The position numbers and the translations under genes were made by a program. This document shows, in pieces, positions 21,750-35,500 of a DNA stretch of 64,000 nt; position 1 is the first letter of the stretch; every line of letters starts with the position of its first letter. The notes under the pieces are model-generated. The model saw only the letters and a list, made by a program, of their open reading frames with translations. It was not told where the DNA came from and searched no databases. Source of the stretch: Blastomyces gilchristii SLH14081 (taxonomy: Eukaryota > Ascomycota > Eurotiomycetes > Onygenales > Ajellomycetaceae); the NCBI RefSeq assembly GCF_000003855.2, contig NW_003101676.1, positions 1,073,531 through 1,137,530 on the forward strand. The letters are read 5' to 3'.

Positions 21750-24700
21750 TCATCTTATCAGAATATTCTTATCACTGAACCTTGAATCAGAGCTCATAAT
21801 CTCACTTCTTTAAGTCAATAATTTCTTTGATCTGATATTCTCTTTCACTCTCTAGTATCTTATAAATAGAGTAATAAGTCACAGAATTCTTTTCTGAGAA
21901 TTCCTTATATTTATAAAGTAAAGAGATATAAAAAATATTATATATCTGTAACTCAGATAACAGTTTCAATCTGTAGAACTGTAAACTAACTTTCTTCACA
22001 ATCTTGTAAGACTCTGTTTACAAGAGATTCAGCTTCTTACTAGATCTTTATATGATGATATTTTCTAGACTTAGTTAGACTCTATCATCTTTCTTAAAAC
22101 TCTTTATAATGTGATTGAAGTTATAGTATCTCTTCTAATACTCTTAAGTCTTTCTTAAGAATTCACAGACTTTCTTCTGAATATTCTGAATTCTCTCAGT
22201 CTGTTCACAGATATTATCACACTCTATAGTATACTCTCACAGGTTTATTAAGATTATTCACAGATAAGTCTCAGTAAGTATCTCAAAGAGAGTTTTATCT
22301 GTGTTAACATGCTTTGAGTTGTTATATGTAAACTCTGTGAGTGATAATCAATACACTCAGTTATTCTGATTATAATTGATAAAGCACTGCAGATACTGTT
22401 TTAATATACTCATTAGATATTCTATCTAATCATCTGTCTGTTAATGAAAAGCTGTGCTTAAATCTTATAAAATCTTCAGTATAGTTATCAGATCAGATCA
22501 GAACTTCTCTGTAAAGATTGATTCTCTGTCTGAGACAATGTTCATAGACAATTCATGCAATCAGATCACATTGTGAATAAAGATATAAGTTAAATTCTTT
22601 GACTTTAAGTTCTTGTAAGTGAGTATAAAGTGTGTTATCTTAATAAAGTGATTCACTATCATCAGCATACTATTAAAACAGACATTATATATATTCTTAC
22701 TTTCAGAGAGACTTACAAGAGTATTCATTTCTAGCTGTTTTCAAGATTTCTGTGAGATGAGTAGAGAAGTAAGTTCTTTATATAATCTGAATCACACTAT
22801 CTGTGAATTCTGATAAACAGTACAAGAATTCACTATCTTCTTAACAAGTTCTTACATCTTCAGTCAGAAGTATTTTCTTATAAGCAACTCATGAGTTCTA
22901 GTGTCTGTAAAATAATCTGCTAGAGAAGAGTCATGATGCCTTTTAATAAGTTCTATACATAGAAACTTATTCATAGATATATAAATTCAGCTCTCTCTTT
23001 GTAAGAGATTATTTAAGTCTCTTTAATTCTTTATTTCTGCAGAGTTAATTTCTGTTATAAGCAGTTTCTGAATATACTGAGTATATTCATTCTTCAGTTG
23101 TAGTTCAGACAATCTGAATAGAAGATCTTATAAAGACTTATACTCTGTTTTCTCTTACATCAGATCTTTCACAGCACTTCTCAAAGTCTGCAAACTCTTC
23201 AGATTATAGATACTCTCTTCAAGAATTCTCACAGAGATTCTCAGAGTATTGACTCTCAGTGTTATAGAGAGTAGTTATACAGACTTCTTTTCTTTCTCTT
23301 CTCTCTTCTCTTATAAGAGATTGAGAGACTCTTCAGTCAATCTCTTTATAATACTCAGTTTAAGTATTCTGTAAAGCTTTTCTATCTTCTCTAGTCTCTC
23401 TATATCTGTTACTCTGATCTTTTTAACATAGTCTGATTTGTGAGAGAGTCTGTTCACTGAGTTCTTAGTTCTCTTGATATATTCTATCTTGAATCAGAAC
23501 TTACTTAGTCTCTGAGCTCAGTGAACCTGCTGCTGTGAGAGTTTCTTAATTGAAGTAAACTATTATAAGCTGTTATAATTAGTTCTAACAGTAATCACTA
23601 TTATAAGACTCTCAAAGTAGTGATATCAGTGATGAAAGAATTTCACTATTATAAGAAGCTTCTGATTATAAATATTATAGTTGATCTCTGTGAGTTATAT
23701 CTTTCATGAGAAAAAGATTACTGAAACTCAGTTCTCATTTAACTATAGTTGTGAGACTATTTCTGAAATTATAAAGAAGAAGACATCTGTCTTCAATCTG
23801 ATTAAAAGTAAGAAATCAAAGTGAAACAGTATTACTGCATCTATAAATATCTATTTCAATTTTATAAAGACTCTGTAAGCTTCTAAGATAAGAAAGTTCT
23901 CACAACTCTCTCTTCTTAATAATCTTTTCATTCTCTATTTATAGAATAACTTCTTCTTATTTTCACTCTTCAGCATGTCTGTAAGAGCTAAGAAGATTCT
24001 CATGAATATAAAGATAAACTGTCTATAGAAATTCACAAAGCTCAGAAAGATCTGAATCTCATGAATACTAGTTAACTCTAATCATAATAGAATAGTCTCA
24101 ATCTGTGAAGATTTCATCTGAATACTATCTATAGTGATTATATATTCTAGAAAATTAATCTAACAGATACTAAAGTTATACTTTATAAGCTTAATATACA
24201 GTTCTGTCTTATCTAAGATCTTCAATATACTTTATACATACTCAGTGTGTTCTTTCTTCTTTATAAAGTATATTATCACATTATTCAGATATATTATCAT
24301 GAAGACATTCAGATATACATGAAGTGTTTTATTAATAAAAGACTGAAATATTATAGAGATATTAATCAGATCAAAAGATATCACTAGATATTTAAATAAT
24401 TTCAGTGCAGTTCTAAAGACAGTCTTTCATTCATTCTCAGACTGTATTCACAGCTGTGTATATATATTAATCATATTCAGTTATGTGAATATAACAGCTC
24501 TTATAAGACAGTTAATCACATTCTTAATCAGAGATAGAAACTAGTAACTCTTTATTATCTTGAAGTTCAGATTATAGTAGTCTATATATAATCTGAGATC
24601 TTTATTCTTCTTCTTTATAAATATTACAGAGACTTCTGCAGAGATCTGTGAAGATCAGATAAAGTCATTCTTCAGATTCTTCTTTATATAGATCTGTAAG

Positions 24701-24850
24701 ATCTCTGTTTTATAATGAGAGAGCTTATAGATTGATTCTCAGAAGAGTTTCTACTCTTTTATTAAATCTATTATCAGATTCTTCTTATAATGAGAAGAAA
24801 GCTCAGCTGTCTTTACTGAGCTGAATATCTCTGTAAGATCTTGATATTTC
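21750..24850 (-). pseudogene. A1 pol relic: RT, RNase H, integrase, chromodomain
   Basis: Broken polyprotein in minus sense. RT features include DLRLYIDYYNLN and YLNNVIIYF where YLDDV would be expected. RNase H shows INYNIYNQKLLIIVKFFHH. The integrase core is readable: NHFIKITHFILTYKN, IVSDRESIFTEKF and STAFH followed by a DD..E-type region. The end, 21802-21999, reads LLSELQIYNIFYISLLYKY then REYQIKEIIDLKK, matching the integrase C-terminus and a chromodomain start. Stops replace Gln and Trp codons throughout. Confidence 0.82.
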
Positions 24851-26552
24851 TCTGATATCTGAAGCTCAGTTTTCATGATCACAAAGTTCTCAGATATTTA
24901 TAAAGTTATTATATAGATGAGCTTATCTTCTCTAATTAACTCTGCAGTATTAACTAATTCTATCTCTATAAGTAAGTCTGTTAACACTGATCAGAAGTAT
25001 AAATCTGACTCATAGATAGCTATGTATAAATTATGTCTTTAAAGTTATACAAGTCTCAAGTACATATTATCTGTGATGTCTACAATAATCACAGTTTCTA
25101 CAAATCTTCTTCAGATTCTGAAGAGATCTTGCAATTCAAAGATGACTCTTATAAGTTTCTCAGCTCTCAGATCTGAGTTCTCACACTCTGCTTATTATAA
25201 GAGCAGATTCTCAGTTTTCATCATTCAGCTCATTCACTCTATAAGCTTTAGAGACACTACAGTGACCTGAGATTCTGAGTTCATCAATACTTTTCATACT
25301 TATAGAGTAGTAGTATCACAGTACAGTCTCTCTCTGTAAACAAGTATTTTCATCAGAGAAGCAACAGATTCAGATATCAGCTTTAAGACTCTTAAGAAGA
25401 CTGTTACTAACTCTGTTTATAACTTCTTAAATTTCTATATTGATTTATTCAGATAGTTTGTATGAAGATATTCTGATTTAGAATAAATAAAACAGAGTCT
25501 TTTTTTCTTAATCTCTCTGTTATATACTCTATTTACAGAAGCTTATGAAGCTCTTTCTCTCTACTCAGCAGTCAGATACAAATCTCTCTATATCTTATTA
25601 TCTTTCTCTGATAAATCTGTTCTCTATTATTCTGACTCTTACAGAGTCAGTTAGTGATTTACTCTCTGTAGATCTGTGACTCTCACAGTGATCTGTAAGC
25701 AGTGAATAAGAGTTATCAGTTTCTTTAGAGTCAAGAGCTTAGAGTCTTACTCAATAAGCTTGTTCTGTATATTTTTATTCAGTCTTTTTATAAATATCAT
25801 TATTCAGATCTTATTTCAGAGCTCTGTTTTCACAGATCTCAATTCATATCACAATTCTATGAAGTACTGTGAGTAGTCTTCATCAGATTTCTCATCTCTT
25901 TTTCTAATATTAATAATCACAGCTCAGATATTCTCTGTCTGACTCACAGAGTCTCTCAACTTATTCTCTAGATAGGTCTTGAGAACAGATCAGTGAAATC
26001 TCTTATAATCATTCTCTAGATAATTCAGTCAGTTCTTGACTTCAGTGTAGTAGAGATCTGTTATTATATAGATAACAGCTTCTTCATCTTTCATATCACA
26101 CAGCTGAACTTGTGAGTCAATTTCAAATATAAACTTGCAAAAGCTTTTATAGATTATGATTTAATAAGTAATCTTAAGTGATTATAACTTAAGAAAGTTT
26201 CTTTTCAGTTCATAGATATCTCTGAAGATTATGTCTAGAGACTCAGTTCAAAAGTGTTTACAGACAGTAAACATTTCTTATAGAAAGATAGCTTAATTCT
26301 GTAGAAGATACTCAAGAATATTCTTCACTGAGATTGATTTATTCATGAGTTCAGAGAGTTTCTCTATCACAGATACAGAGAATGATATTCTGTGAGTAAT
26401 TAATAAGTTCTTTGAGACTTCTTTCATAAGAGTTATTCATGATTCAGATGACTGCTTCTGAGTGTCTGCAGTAGAGTTCACAGAAATTGAAGTATATAAG
26501 TTTCTAGTTCTTTCAGTTATAACAGGCAGTTGCTGACTGACTGAGGTTGAAA

Positions 26553-26810
26553 TATAAGAATAAGTACTTACAGGTGATTATTCAGATGTTTACAGCTTGA
26601 CATGATATGTACTGTTAACTACTAGAAGTATTCACAGTAGAAAGATAAAATGTAGAGATTAAATGTATAATAGTATTTAAGCTGAGTTGTGAATAGTATT
26701 CATAAACTTCAGTCTATATAGTTGTGTGTAGCCAAGAGCTGCTAACTCTATTGATTACATGAGAGATAGAAATAGAGGTAAAAAATCCGCAAGAAGCGGG
26801 ATTTCTTACA
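26553..26810 (-). repeat. A1 LTR (5' in element sense)
   Basis: 258 bp. The inner end reads TATAAGAA, a G-to-A change of the terminal TG; the outer end keeps two CpG sites (ATCCGCAAGAAGCGGG). Confidence 0.9.
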
Positions 26811-27790
26811 AGTATCTTCAAATTTAAGATAATCACAGATTATAAGAACTTTAAGTATTTTATAATTATCTATAAGCTTACTGAATGTCAGATGTAATAA
26901 TCTAAGCTATTAAGCTGTTTTTATTTCATTATACACTATCACCTTAGTAGTCAGAACTTAATAACAGATACTCTTTTATAATAAGAGTAAGATATATCTT
27001 TCAATGTAACAGACACTTATTGAATAAACTGAGAACATCAGCTTTTAGATCTGAAGATACTAGTTAATTAAGATAAAATAACTTATAATATTATACATAC
27101 TTCTCTGATTAGAACATTCTCTCTCTGAACTATTACTGACACTGATACTGATATTAATATTAATATCTCAACTTCTTCTGAACTTATACTGAATGAATTA
27201 TAGTATATAACAGCTTAAACTGATAAACTTCTTTAAATACTTATCAAAGCAGTACATCAAGAAGCACTCTGATTCTTTTCGGAACTATATATAAGAATTA
27301 ACATCTCAGAATACTTAATTAATAATAATAACACTCTATAATTCTGTGAACAATATTAAGTCTCTCACTTTGAACTCTTACACACTTAGATAATATAAGA
27401 GATACATGATTTGCATATAACTGATTACTCAGATTATAAGTAACTGTATTAAATGATTTCTCAAGAGTTCTACTGATGTGAGATATTAAATAGTATCAGA
27501 TATTTTATCTGAAACTGCAACTATTATTCTTTCAATATCTTATAAAAGTATTATAGAAAAAACTTACTGAAATCACTCAATATTTCTGATAGAATCTGAT
27601 AAGATATAGTAATTAACTTTGCTGTTAATCTCTCTGAGAGTAAGAGTTGTAGAAATATTCTGATTATTATAAACTAATTAAGCAAAGATGTAATATTGAA
27701 ACCTTATAATAAGATAAATACTAAACAAGTCACTGAAGTCTTTCTACAGAGTCTGTTCTATTAGATGCGTAAATTATCAAGATTTATAGT
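26811..27790 (+). pseudogene. C0 RNase H/integrase relic, second part
   Basis: Continuation of C0 after A1. It opens with the rest of RNase H (KIITDYKNFKYFIIIYKLTE), followed by the linker and the beginning of integrase, collinear with C1 minus strand at about 33,700-34,350. It stops abruptly at 27,790 where the A2 LTR starts. Confidence 0.75.
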
Positions 27791-28048
27791 TGTAAGAATA
27801 AGTACTTACAGGCGATTATTTGAGTGTTTGCAGCTTGGCATGATATGTACTGTTAACTACTAGAAGTATTCACAGTAGAAAGATAAAATACAGAGATTAA
27901 ATGTATAATAGTATTTAAGCTGAGTTGTAAATAGTATTCATGAACTTCAGTCTATATAGTTTTATGTAGTCAAGAGCTGCTAACTCTATTAATTATATAA
28001 TAGATAGAAATAGAGATAAAGAATCTGTGAGAAGTAGAATTTCTTACA
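27791..28048 (-). repeat. A2 LTR
   Basis: 258 bp, TGTAAGAA to TTCTTACA. Outer edge keeps one CpG; inner edge has none. A purine-rich tract on the minus strand follows inside, as in A1. Confidence 0.88.
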
Positions 28049-28678
28049 TATTTTTCTCTCTCTAAGACTTTGTCTGCAAAGTCTTTCACTGAGTAATTTT
28101 ATAGAGTCAGACTCAGTACTGTAGTGATACTCACTAAAAACTCTTCACATCTATAAAAATCTCAGTGAGGAAAAAAAATCCCTTATTATTACAAAGAGAA
28201 AAGAGTCTGTTACTCAGTTTCTTATTTTATAACATTCTTTATAATCTGCAGATCTTTCTCTAACTATTATACAGATTCATTTCATATCTTTTATACAGAA
28301 GAGTTTCAGTTAACTCTCAATTATTTTCATGAGATTCTTATGTAATTATTACACAGATTTATCTCATATCTTTTAATATGAAGAATTTCAGTTAATCTTC
28401 AATCATTTTTTCATAAGATTCTTGTGTAGTTATTACACAGATCTATTTCACAGATGAATTACTTTCTGTGAGATCATTCTTATCAAAGAGAAGTATTCAT
28501 AAGTTAATCTTTTACTTATTCTTATAAATCATCACTCTTTGACACTGTAGAGTTGTAAGAAATTTCTTATTCTTTCATTAACTCTGTAGAATTATAGAAT
28601 TAAGATATCTACAGTCTGCAATCATTCTTTATAGTTATATAGAAAGATTCAGACTTATAATTTATAATCACTTCTTAT

Positions 28679-29184
28679 TAGACTGACCGTGTGACCGTGT
28701 CTGGGACCAGGACCAGATTTTTTGATAGTTCTATTACCAATTCGACTGATCCCATTACACAGTTTTAACATTAGATAGTAGTCTCATACTGTTCCAGTGG
28801 AACTTACTGTCTACTCTTGTCACATTTTCCAAATGAGACCATGATTTCCACTTCTCAATTTAAATTATTTTTATTGCTTTAAATGACTTTAAATCTCATT
28901 TGAGCATTACCAAAAAGTGTTACTTTTTAAAAAATTAAAAATAGTCTAAAAAAAACCTTAAAATGTCTAAAAATAGTAACTTTATGCCAAGAATGGGACT
29001 AAATGGGACCAAATGAGACCACTTTCTCATTTTTTTCAAGTCATGGTTCCATTTTAAGATCTGATATATAGTCACTTTACATGTTTTTTTAATAGCCAGT
29101 CCCAGCGGGATTCACACCAAGAAATGTATGGGACCAGACCAAATGAGATCAAACGTGAAATTCATGGTCCCAGCGGCCAGTCTA
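28679..29184 (+). mobile_element. hAT-like MITE copy 2 (506 bp)
   Basis: Same length and ends as copy 1. Perfect 8-bp target duplication CTTCTTAT at 28671-28678 and 29185-29192. Removing the element and one duplication restores the sequence seen uninterrupted in A1 (near 20,350) and A4 (near 61,440), which proves insertion. Confidence 0.9.
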
Positions 29185-30093
29185 CTTCTTATTTACTAGA
29201 GTGATCTAACTGTTTTATAGAATCACTTATAATGTAAATATACTCTTTTAGAGTAGTATAAATATCTCAGATCTGTTCATAGAATCTTATCTTCTTTTCT
29301 CTTTTTCTATAACAGCTTTTATTTTTATAAACTGTGAGTATCTTTATTCATCTGTGAAGTGTTTTCACTCAGATAATAGAGAGAGAGTATTTCTAATAAT
29401 ATTTATATATTAATTCAAGAACTTCTTAAGAATAAAATTCTTTTTAATTTTAATATCTTTATAAATAATGTCTAATCACTGTTAAGCTTCTTATAAATGT
29501 TTCTGTAACTTCTCTGATCACTTTTTATCAGCTGATGAAGCAGAGATGTTATCACTTATAACAGTATCTTTATTCTTCTCAGCTCTGTCACTGCATCTAA
29601 TCTTCAGATTAGCAGTTAATTCTATATCTCTCTCAGATCAGCTTCTAACTCTCAGCAGTGCAGTCTTATTCTTTACTGTAAGTCTCTTTATAAGTAATTT
29701 CTTACAGACTTTAGCTGACAGTTTCTGTAAAGCTTCTGATACTGTCAGTACTCTCTGTAGCTCTGCAGATTTATAATCACTCTCTCTCTATCTATATAAT
29801 ATCTGATAAGATATATGTAAATATGTCTAGATTTTCTATCAACAGTTCTCATATCACAGCGCATTTTCACAATCTCATTGTCAATTAGAGATGAGTTCTC
29901 AGATACTTGTAAAATTCAAATAATTAAGACAATACAAATGCTATAAATTTATAATAGAAGTTAATCTGAACAGATGAGTCTTCTTTTCATATTTTAATTA
30001 TTTTCAGACTAAATACTTCAGTATAACTGAGAAAGCAGACACAGCTTTATAAGAAATATCTGATTATATATATAGATAATCAGTTTTCAAGAC

Positions 30094-30351
30094 TGTAAGA
30101 AATCCCGCTTCTCACGGATTCTTTACCTCTATTTCTTTTTCTCATGTAATCAATAGAGTTAGCAGCTCTTGACTACACACAACTATATAGACTGAAGTTC
30201 ACGAATACTATTCATAACTCAGCTTGAATACTATTATACATTTAATCTCTACATTTTATCTTTCTACTGTGAATACTTCTAGTAGTTAATAATACATATC
30301 ATGTCAAGCTGTAAATATCTGAATAATCATCTATGAGCACTTATTCTTACA
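30094..30351 (+). repeat. A3 left (5') LTR
   Basis: 258 bp. Outer edge TGTAAGAAATCCCGCTTCTC keeps CpG; inner edge has none. Confidence 0.9.
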
Positions 30352-31425
30352 TTTCAAGCTCAGTCAGTTAGTAATCATCTGTTATAACTGAAAGAACTAG
30401 AAACTCATATACTTTAATCTCTGTGAACTCTACTATAGACACTCAGAAGCAGCTATATAAATTATGAATAATCTCTATAAAAGAAGTCTTAAAGAACTTA
30501 CTAATTACTCACAGAATATCATTCTCTATATCTGTGACAGAGAAATTCTCTAAACTCATGAATAAATCAATCTCAGTGAAGAACATTCTTAAGTATCTCT
30601 TACAGAATTAAGCTATTTTTCTACAAGAAATGCTTACTGTCTGTAAACACTCTCAAACTGAGTCTCTAAACATAATCTTCAGAAATATCTGTGAATTGAA
30701 AAGAAACTTTCTTAAGCTGTGATCACTTAAGATTACTTACTGAATCATAATCTATAAAAACTTTTATAAGTTTGTATTTGAAATTGACTTACAAGCTCAG
30801 CTGTGTAATATGAAAGATAAAGAAGCTGTTATCTATATAATGACAGATCTCTACTACACTGAAGTCAAGAACTGACTGAATTATCTAGAGAATAATCATG
30901 AGAGATTATACTAATCTGTTCTCAAGATCTATCTAGAGAATAAGTTAGAGAACTCTGTAAACTGAACAGAGAACATCTGAACTGTAATTATCAATATTAG
31001 AAAAAGAGATGAGAAATCTGATGAAGATTACTCAGAGCACTTCATGAAATTATGATATGAATTAAGATCTGTGAAAACAGGGTCTTGAAACAAGTTCTGA
31101 ATGATGATATTTATAAAGAGACTGAATAAAGATATATAGAACAAGCTTATTAAGTAAGACTTTAAGTTCTTAACTCTGAAGAAACTGATAACTCTTATTT
31201 ATCACTTACAGATCACTGTGAGAGTTATAGACTTACAGAGAGTAGATCATCAATCAGTCTCATAAGAGTCAGAATAACAGAGAACAGGTTTATTAGAGAA
31301 AGATGATAAGATATAGAGAGATTTATATCTGACTGCTGAGTAGAGAGAGAGAGCTTTACAAGCTTCTGTGAACAGAGTGTATAATAGAGAGATTAAGAAA
31401 AAGAGTCTCTACTTCATCTGTTCTA

Positions 31426-31809
31426 GCCTCAGTAGCTGAATGATTAATGCGGCCACTCAGTAGCACCTTGACGTGGGAAACCAAGGCGCGTGGATTCGAA
31501 ACCCGCAGGGAATACATTAAATCCAGAACTCAAGCACCTCAGGTTTCTAATAAATACAGAGATGTACAAATTGCTTCAATAAATTGCTCTATGTTTCTGA
31601 GCTGGGAAGTTATTATCACATGTATCTAATTATCACTTCTTTGTATTTTCCTATGTTCTTGTTATCTTGACATGGTCTCAACACCTGTATTTCCTCCTGT
31701 ATAATTAACACTTGACCTGTATTTAACATCACGCAAGGACTCATCATAAGCTTCACTTGCATATGAGTATAATGAAAGAATAATGATAATAATAATAATA
31801 ATAATAATT
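31426..31809 (+). mobile_element. tRNA-derived SINE copy 2
   Basis: 384 bp with (AAT)n-type tail; 10-bp target duplication ATCTGTTCTA at 31416-31425 and 31810-31819. It splits the gag zinc knuckle of A3 between the second Cys and the His position. Compared with copy 1 it carries mainly C-to-T and G-to-A changes, although several CpGs survive around the B box. Confidence 0.88.
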
Positions 31810-32190
31810 ATCTGTTCTAAATTAGAATATCTTCATGTAAACTGTTCAGATAAATTAAAATAGAAATTTGAGAAATTACAGACAGAGTTAGTAACAGCCT
31901 TCTTAAAAGTCTTAAAGCTAACATCTGAATCCGTTACTCTCTCAATGAAAATACTTGCTTATGAGAAGAGACTGTGCTGTAATACTGCTATTCTATAAGT
32001 ATAAGAAGTATTGATGAACTCAGAATCTCAGATCACTGTAGTGTCTCTAAAGCTCACAGAGTGAATAAGCTGAGTGATGAAAACTGAGAACCTGCTCTTA
32101 TAATAAGCAGAGTATGAGAACTCAGATTTGAGAGCTGAGAGACTCATAAGAGTTATCTTTGAATTGCAAGATTCTTTCAGAATCTGAAGA

Positions 32191-32500
32191 TATAAGAGGC
32201 CTACACTGAATAGATTGATATTATATTGATAGGTCTTATATAACAAAGAGAAAAATGTTAGAGAAGGAAAAGAAAGAGAAAGTGCAAGAATCAGTGATTG
32301 AAGTGAATATTTATACACGTATATGATGATGTACACAGTGAAGCTTCGAGATGGAAGAATCTATACATGTTTGTAGTAGCTGAGAATCAGCAATCAAGAA
32401 TGGCCAAGAATTGAAGCATACACATTCAAGAATGAGGTGATTGAAATCTGTGAAGTGTAACAGAATAGTCTATATAATTGATCAGACACAGCCTGTTATA
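32191..32500 (-). repeat. C1 LTR (3' in element sense)
   Basis: 310 bp, starts TATAAGAGGCCTACAC and ends GCCTGTTATA; both termini have lost CpG, the only LTR of ten here without CpG at its outer edge. Confidence 0.88.
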
Positions 32501-35500
32501 TTAGTCTCCTTCTTTCAGAAGCAGTTCTCATCAGTCAAGAGCTGCTGTTTCAGATAATACAGAACTCAGAGTTCAGATCAGTTAATTATAGCTGACTCAT
32601 TTCATGAGATATTATCAGCTACAGCTGCAGAGTCTCTTATTGAGAATATTCTCAATCTCTCACTTAAGCTTATTATCTTCTTCTATGATGCCTGGCAGCT
32701 GTCAGTTAAAAGTCAGTTGAGAAGAAAATGAATCAGTGATGATATGATGAAGCAAGCTTGTGTGAAAGATATCATAAATCTCTGATAATATGTCAAGATA
32801 GTAGTTATAACTATCTAGAACTTCTATCACTTTATACTTGATATGATGATAATTCAGTGTATGAGATGAACATGTAATCTGTATATTTTTAAGATTCAAT
32901 CACACTAAGTCTTCTATCTTATATTATTCAGTGAGGTCTCAGTGAACATTGATTTGATTCTCTTGATCTTGTTTTGTAGTTGTCATGAAGGCCTCTGCTC
33001 AGTCACAGATATCTTGAAGCTTTATTACTATATTATCAGCAATCTGAATTGAACTGTGAGAGTTTGATGTGAACTGTATAATCTCTAGAAGATTCAACAC
33101 TTTTATATGATAACTGTGTATAAGAATGAACAGGCTTATGCCTGTTGAAACAGCATCTCATTCATTGATAGTGATCTCTGTGTGTAGAAGCAGGTCATAT
33201 CAATCATCTTATAAGTGATTGCAGAACTTATGAAGATAATTCTTTACAGTCTGAATTATCTATTCTAACATATCATTAGTCTCAGAGTGATAGACAGTTG
33301 ACAGACAGTGTATAATCTTGAGAACTTGACAGATTCTTGTTTAGAGAGTACTCATGAATTAATGACTCTGATTCAATACTATGAATCTCAGTAATTCATA
33401 CATCTGATAGAATGAGCTCTGTAGAAAAGCTTCAGTGACTTGTTCAGTATTCATCTTATCACAAGGTTTTAATATTATATTCTTGCTCAATCAGTTCATA
33501 ATGATCAGAATGTTTCTATAACTCTTACTCTTAGAGAGATCAATAGTGAAGTCAATTATCACATCTTATCAGATTCTATTAGAGATATTGAGTGATTTCA
33601 GTAGATCTTTTCTACAGTTCTTTTATAAGATAACAGAAGAATAATAGTTGCAGTTTTGAATGAAATGTCTAATACTGTTTAATATCTCAGGTTAGTAGAA
33701 CTCTTGAGAGATTATTTAATACAATTGTTTATAATCTGAGTGACTGATTATATGTGAATCATGCATCTCTTGCATTATCTGAGTATGTAAGAGTTCAGAG
33801 TAGAGAACTTAATGTCATTCATGAAACTGCGAAGTGTTATTGTTATTGATTGAGTATTATGAGATGTTGATTCTTATATGTAGTTCTGAGAGAAATCAGA
33901 GTGCTTCTTGATATACTGCTTCAGTGAGTACTTGAAGAAGTTCATCAGTTTAAGCTGTTACATGTCATAATTCATTTAGTGTAGATTCAGAAGAAGTTGA
34001 GATATCAGTATCAGTATCAGTGTTAATGTCAGTGACAGTTCAGAGAGAGAGTGTTCTAATCAGAGAAGTGTGTATAGTGTCATGAGCTGTTTCATCTTGA
34101 TCAACTATTATCTTCAGATTTAAGAGCTGATACTCTCAGTTCATTCAGTGAGTATCTGTTACATTGAATGACATATCTTACTCTTATTATAAGAGAACAT
34201 CTGTTATCAAGTTCTGACTGTCAGAATGATAGTGAATTGTAAAATGAAAGCAGCTTAAGAACTCAGATCATTATATCTGTTATTCAGTGAGTTTACAGAT
34301 AGTTATAAAGTACTTAAGATTCTTATGATCTGTGATTATCTTAAATTCAGAGATACTTTGAAGTTCAGAGTCTCATTCTTCTAGACAGTGTACAGTTATG
34401 AGAAGTTTCTTATCATAGATCTCATAGTTGTATTCAGTGAGACTCAGTTTCTTAGATATGAAGACACATGATTGTGAGACATCTTCATTATCATATTATA
34501 ATATAGCTTCTTCTGTGATATAGTCAGAGAAATCAGCTTCAATAACTATCTCACAATCAGAATTGAATGTTATCAGCAGAGAGATATTAATGAACATCTT
34601 CTTCATCTATATAAATACAGCTTCAGTGTCTACTGATTATTGAAATACTGAGTCTTTCTTAGTAAGTTCTGTAAGTGATCTCATGATATCTGAGAAGTTT
34701 TGTATAAATTGCTGATAGAAGTTAGTAAATTTAATGAAGCTTTGTACATCTTTCACAGTATGTGAGATCTCTCATTCAAGAATAAGAGAGATCTTCTCAG
34801 AATTCATTCAGATTCTCTTATCAGCTTCTATGATAAAGCCTAGATATTTTGTACTTTTAATCTCAAAATCACACTTGTCTATGTCTATTGACAGTCCTGC
34901 TTTCTGTAGTTATTATAATATCTTTCACACATATTCTTGATATTCTTTTCTGGATTCATCAGTGAAGATGAGAATGTTATCAAGATATACAGATACAAAT
35001 TCATTAAGAAAGTCTCAGAGTGCTTAGTTAATATACTTCTGAAATGTACTGAAAGTATTAGCCAGTTCAAAGAGTGTGACTACTCATTCAAAGAGACTAT
35101 ATCATGTTTGAAATGCTGTAAGTCACTCATCTTCTTCAGTGATGTGAATCTTATGAAATGCAGTGATAATATTTAACTTTATAAATTATTGAGCTTGTCT
35201 GATACAAGCTAGAGTTTCATTGATAAGAGATAAAGAATAACAGTTCTTCTTTGTTAATCTATTCAATTCTCAATAATTCACACAGAACTGAAGTTCTTCA
35301 CCTGGTTTCTTTGCAAAGAGAATAGAAGCTGTGATGAAAGAGTTACTAATATATATGAATTCTTTATTCAACAGATCATTGAGTGTCTTTCAAAGAAAAA
35401 GAAGTTCATCTCAGAATATATTATAAAGAGAGTCTTATAATGATTTAGAGTTCTTATCATTCATCTTTTTCAACTTGATACTGTGGTTCACTTCTGAACC

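Larger units (their letters stand above)
19559..26810 (-). mobile_element. Chromovirus-type Ty3/gypsy element A1 (family A), complete but mutated
   Basis: A full-length 7,252-bp insertion: two 258-bp LTRs and the same 5-bp target duplication AGTAT at 19554-19558 and 26811-26815. Coding sense is minus. Reading from the right: gag with a mutated zinc knuckle (about 25,480-25,520), protease, RT and RNase H (about 23,500-24,850), integrase (about 22,200-22,700), a chromodomain-like end (about 21,750-22,000), then ~2 kb without known domain before the LTR at 19,816. A purine-rich tract lies directly inside that LTR, as expected for the polypurine primer. It splits C0 within RNase H. Confidence 0.9.
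15576..27790 (+). mobile_element. Ty3/gypsy element C0 (family C), mutated, interrupted by A1, cut by A2
   Basis: Family C gypsy retrotransposon in plus sense. Own sequence is 15576-19558 and 26811-27790; the middle is the inserted element A1. A left LTR is present; the right end is missing because A2 begins at 27,791. Order of relics fits gag, protease, reverse transcriptase, RNase H, integrase. Reading frames are broken by many stops at positions where Arg, Trp or Gln codons are expected, the pattern left by C-to-T/G-to-A mutation. Its sequence is collinear with C1 and C2, which lie in the opposite orientation. Confidence 0.85.
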
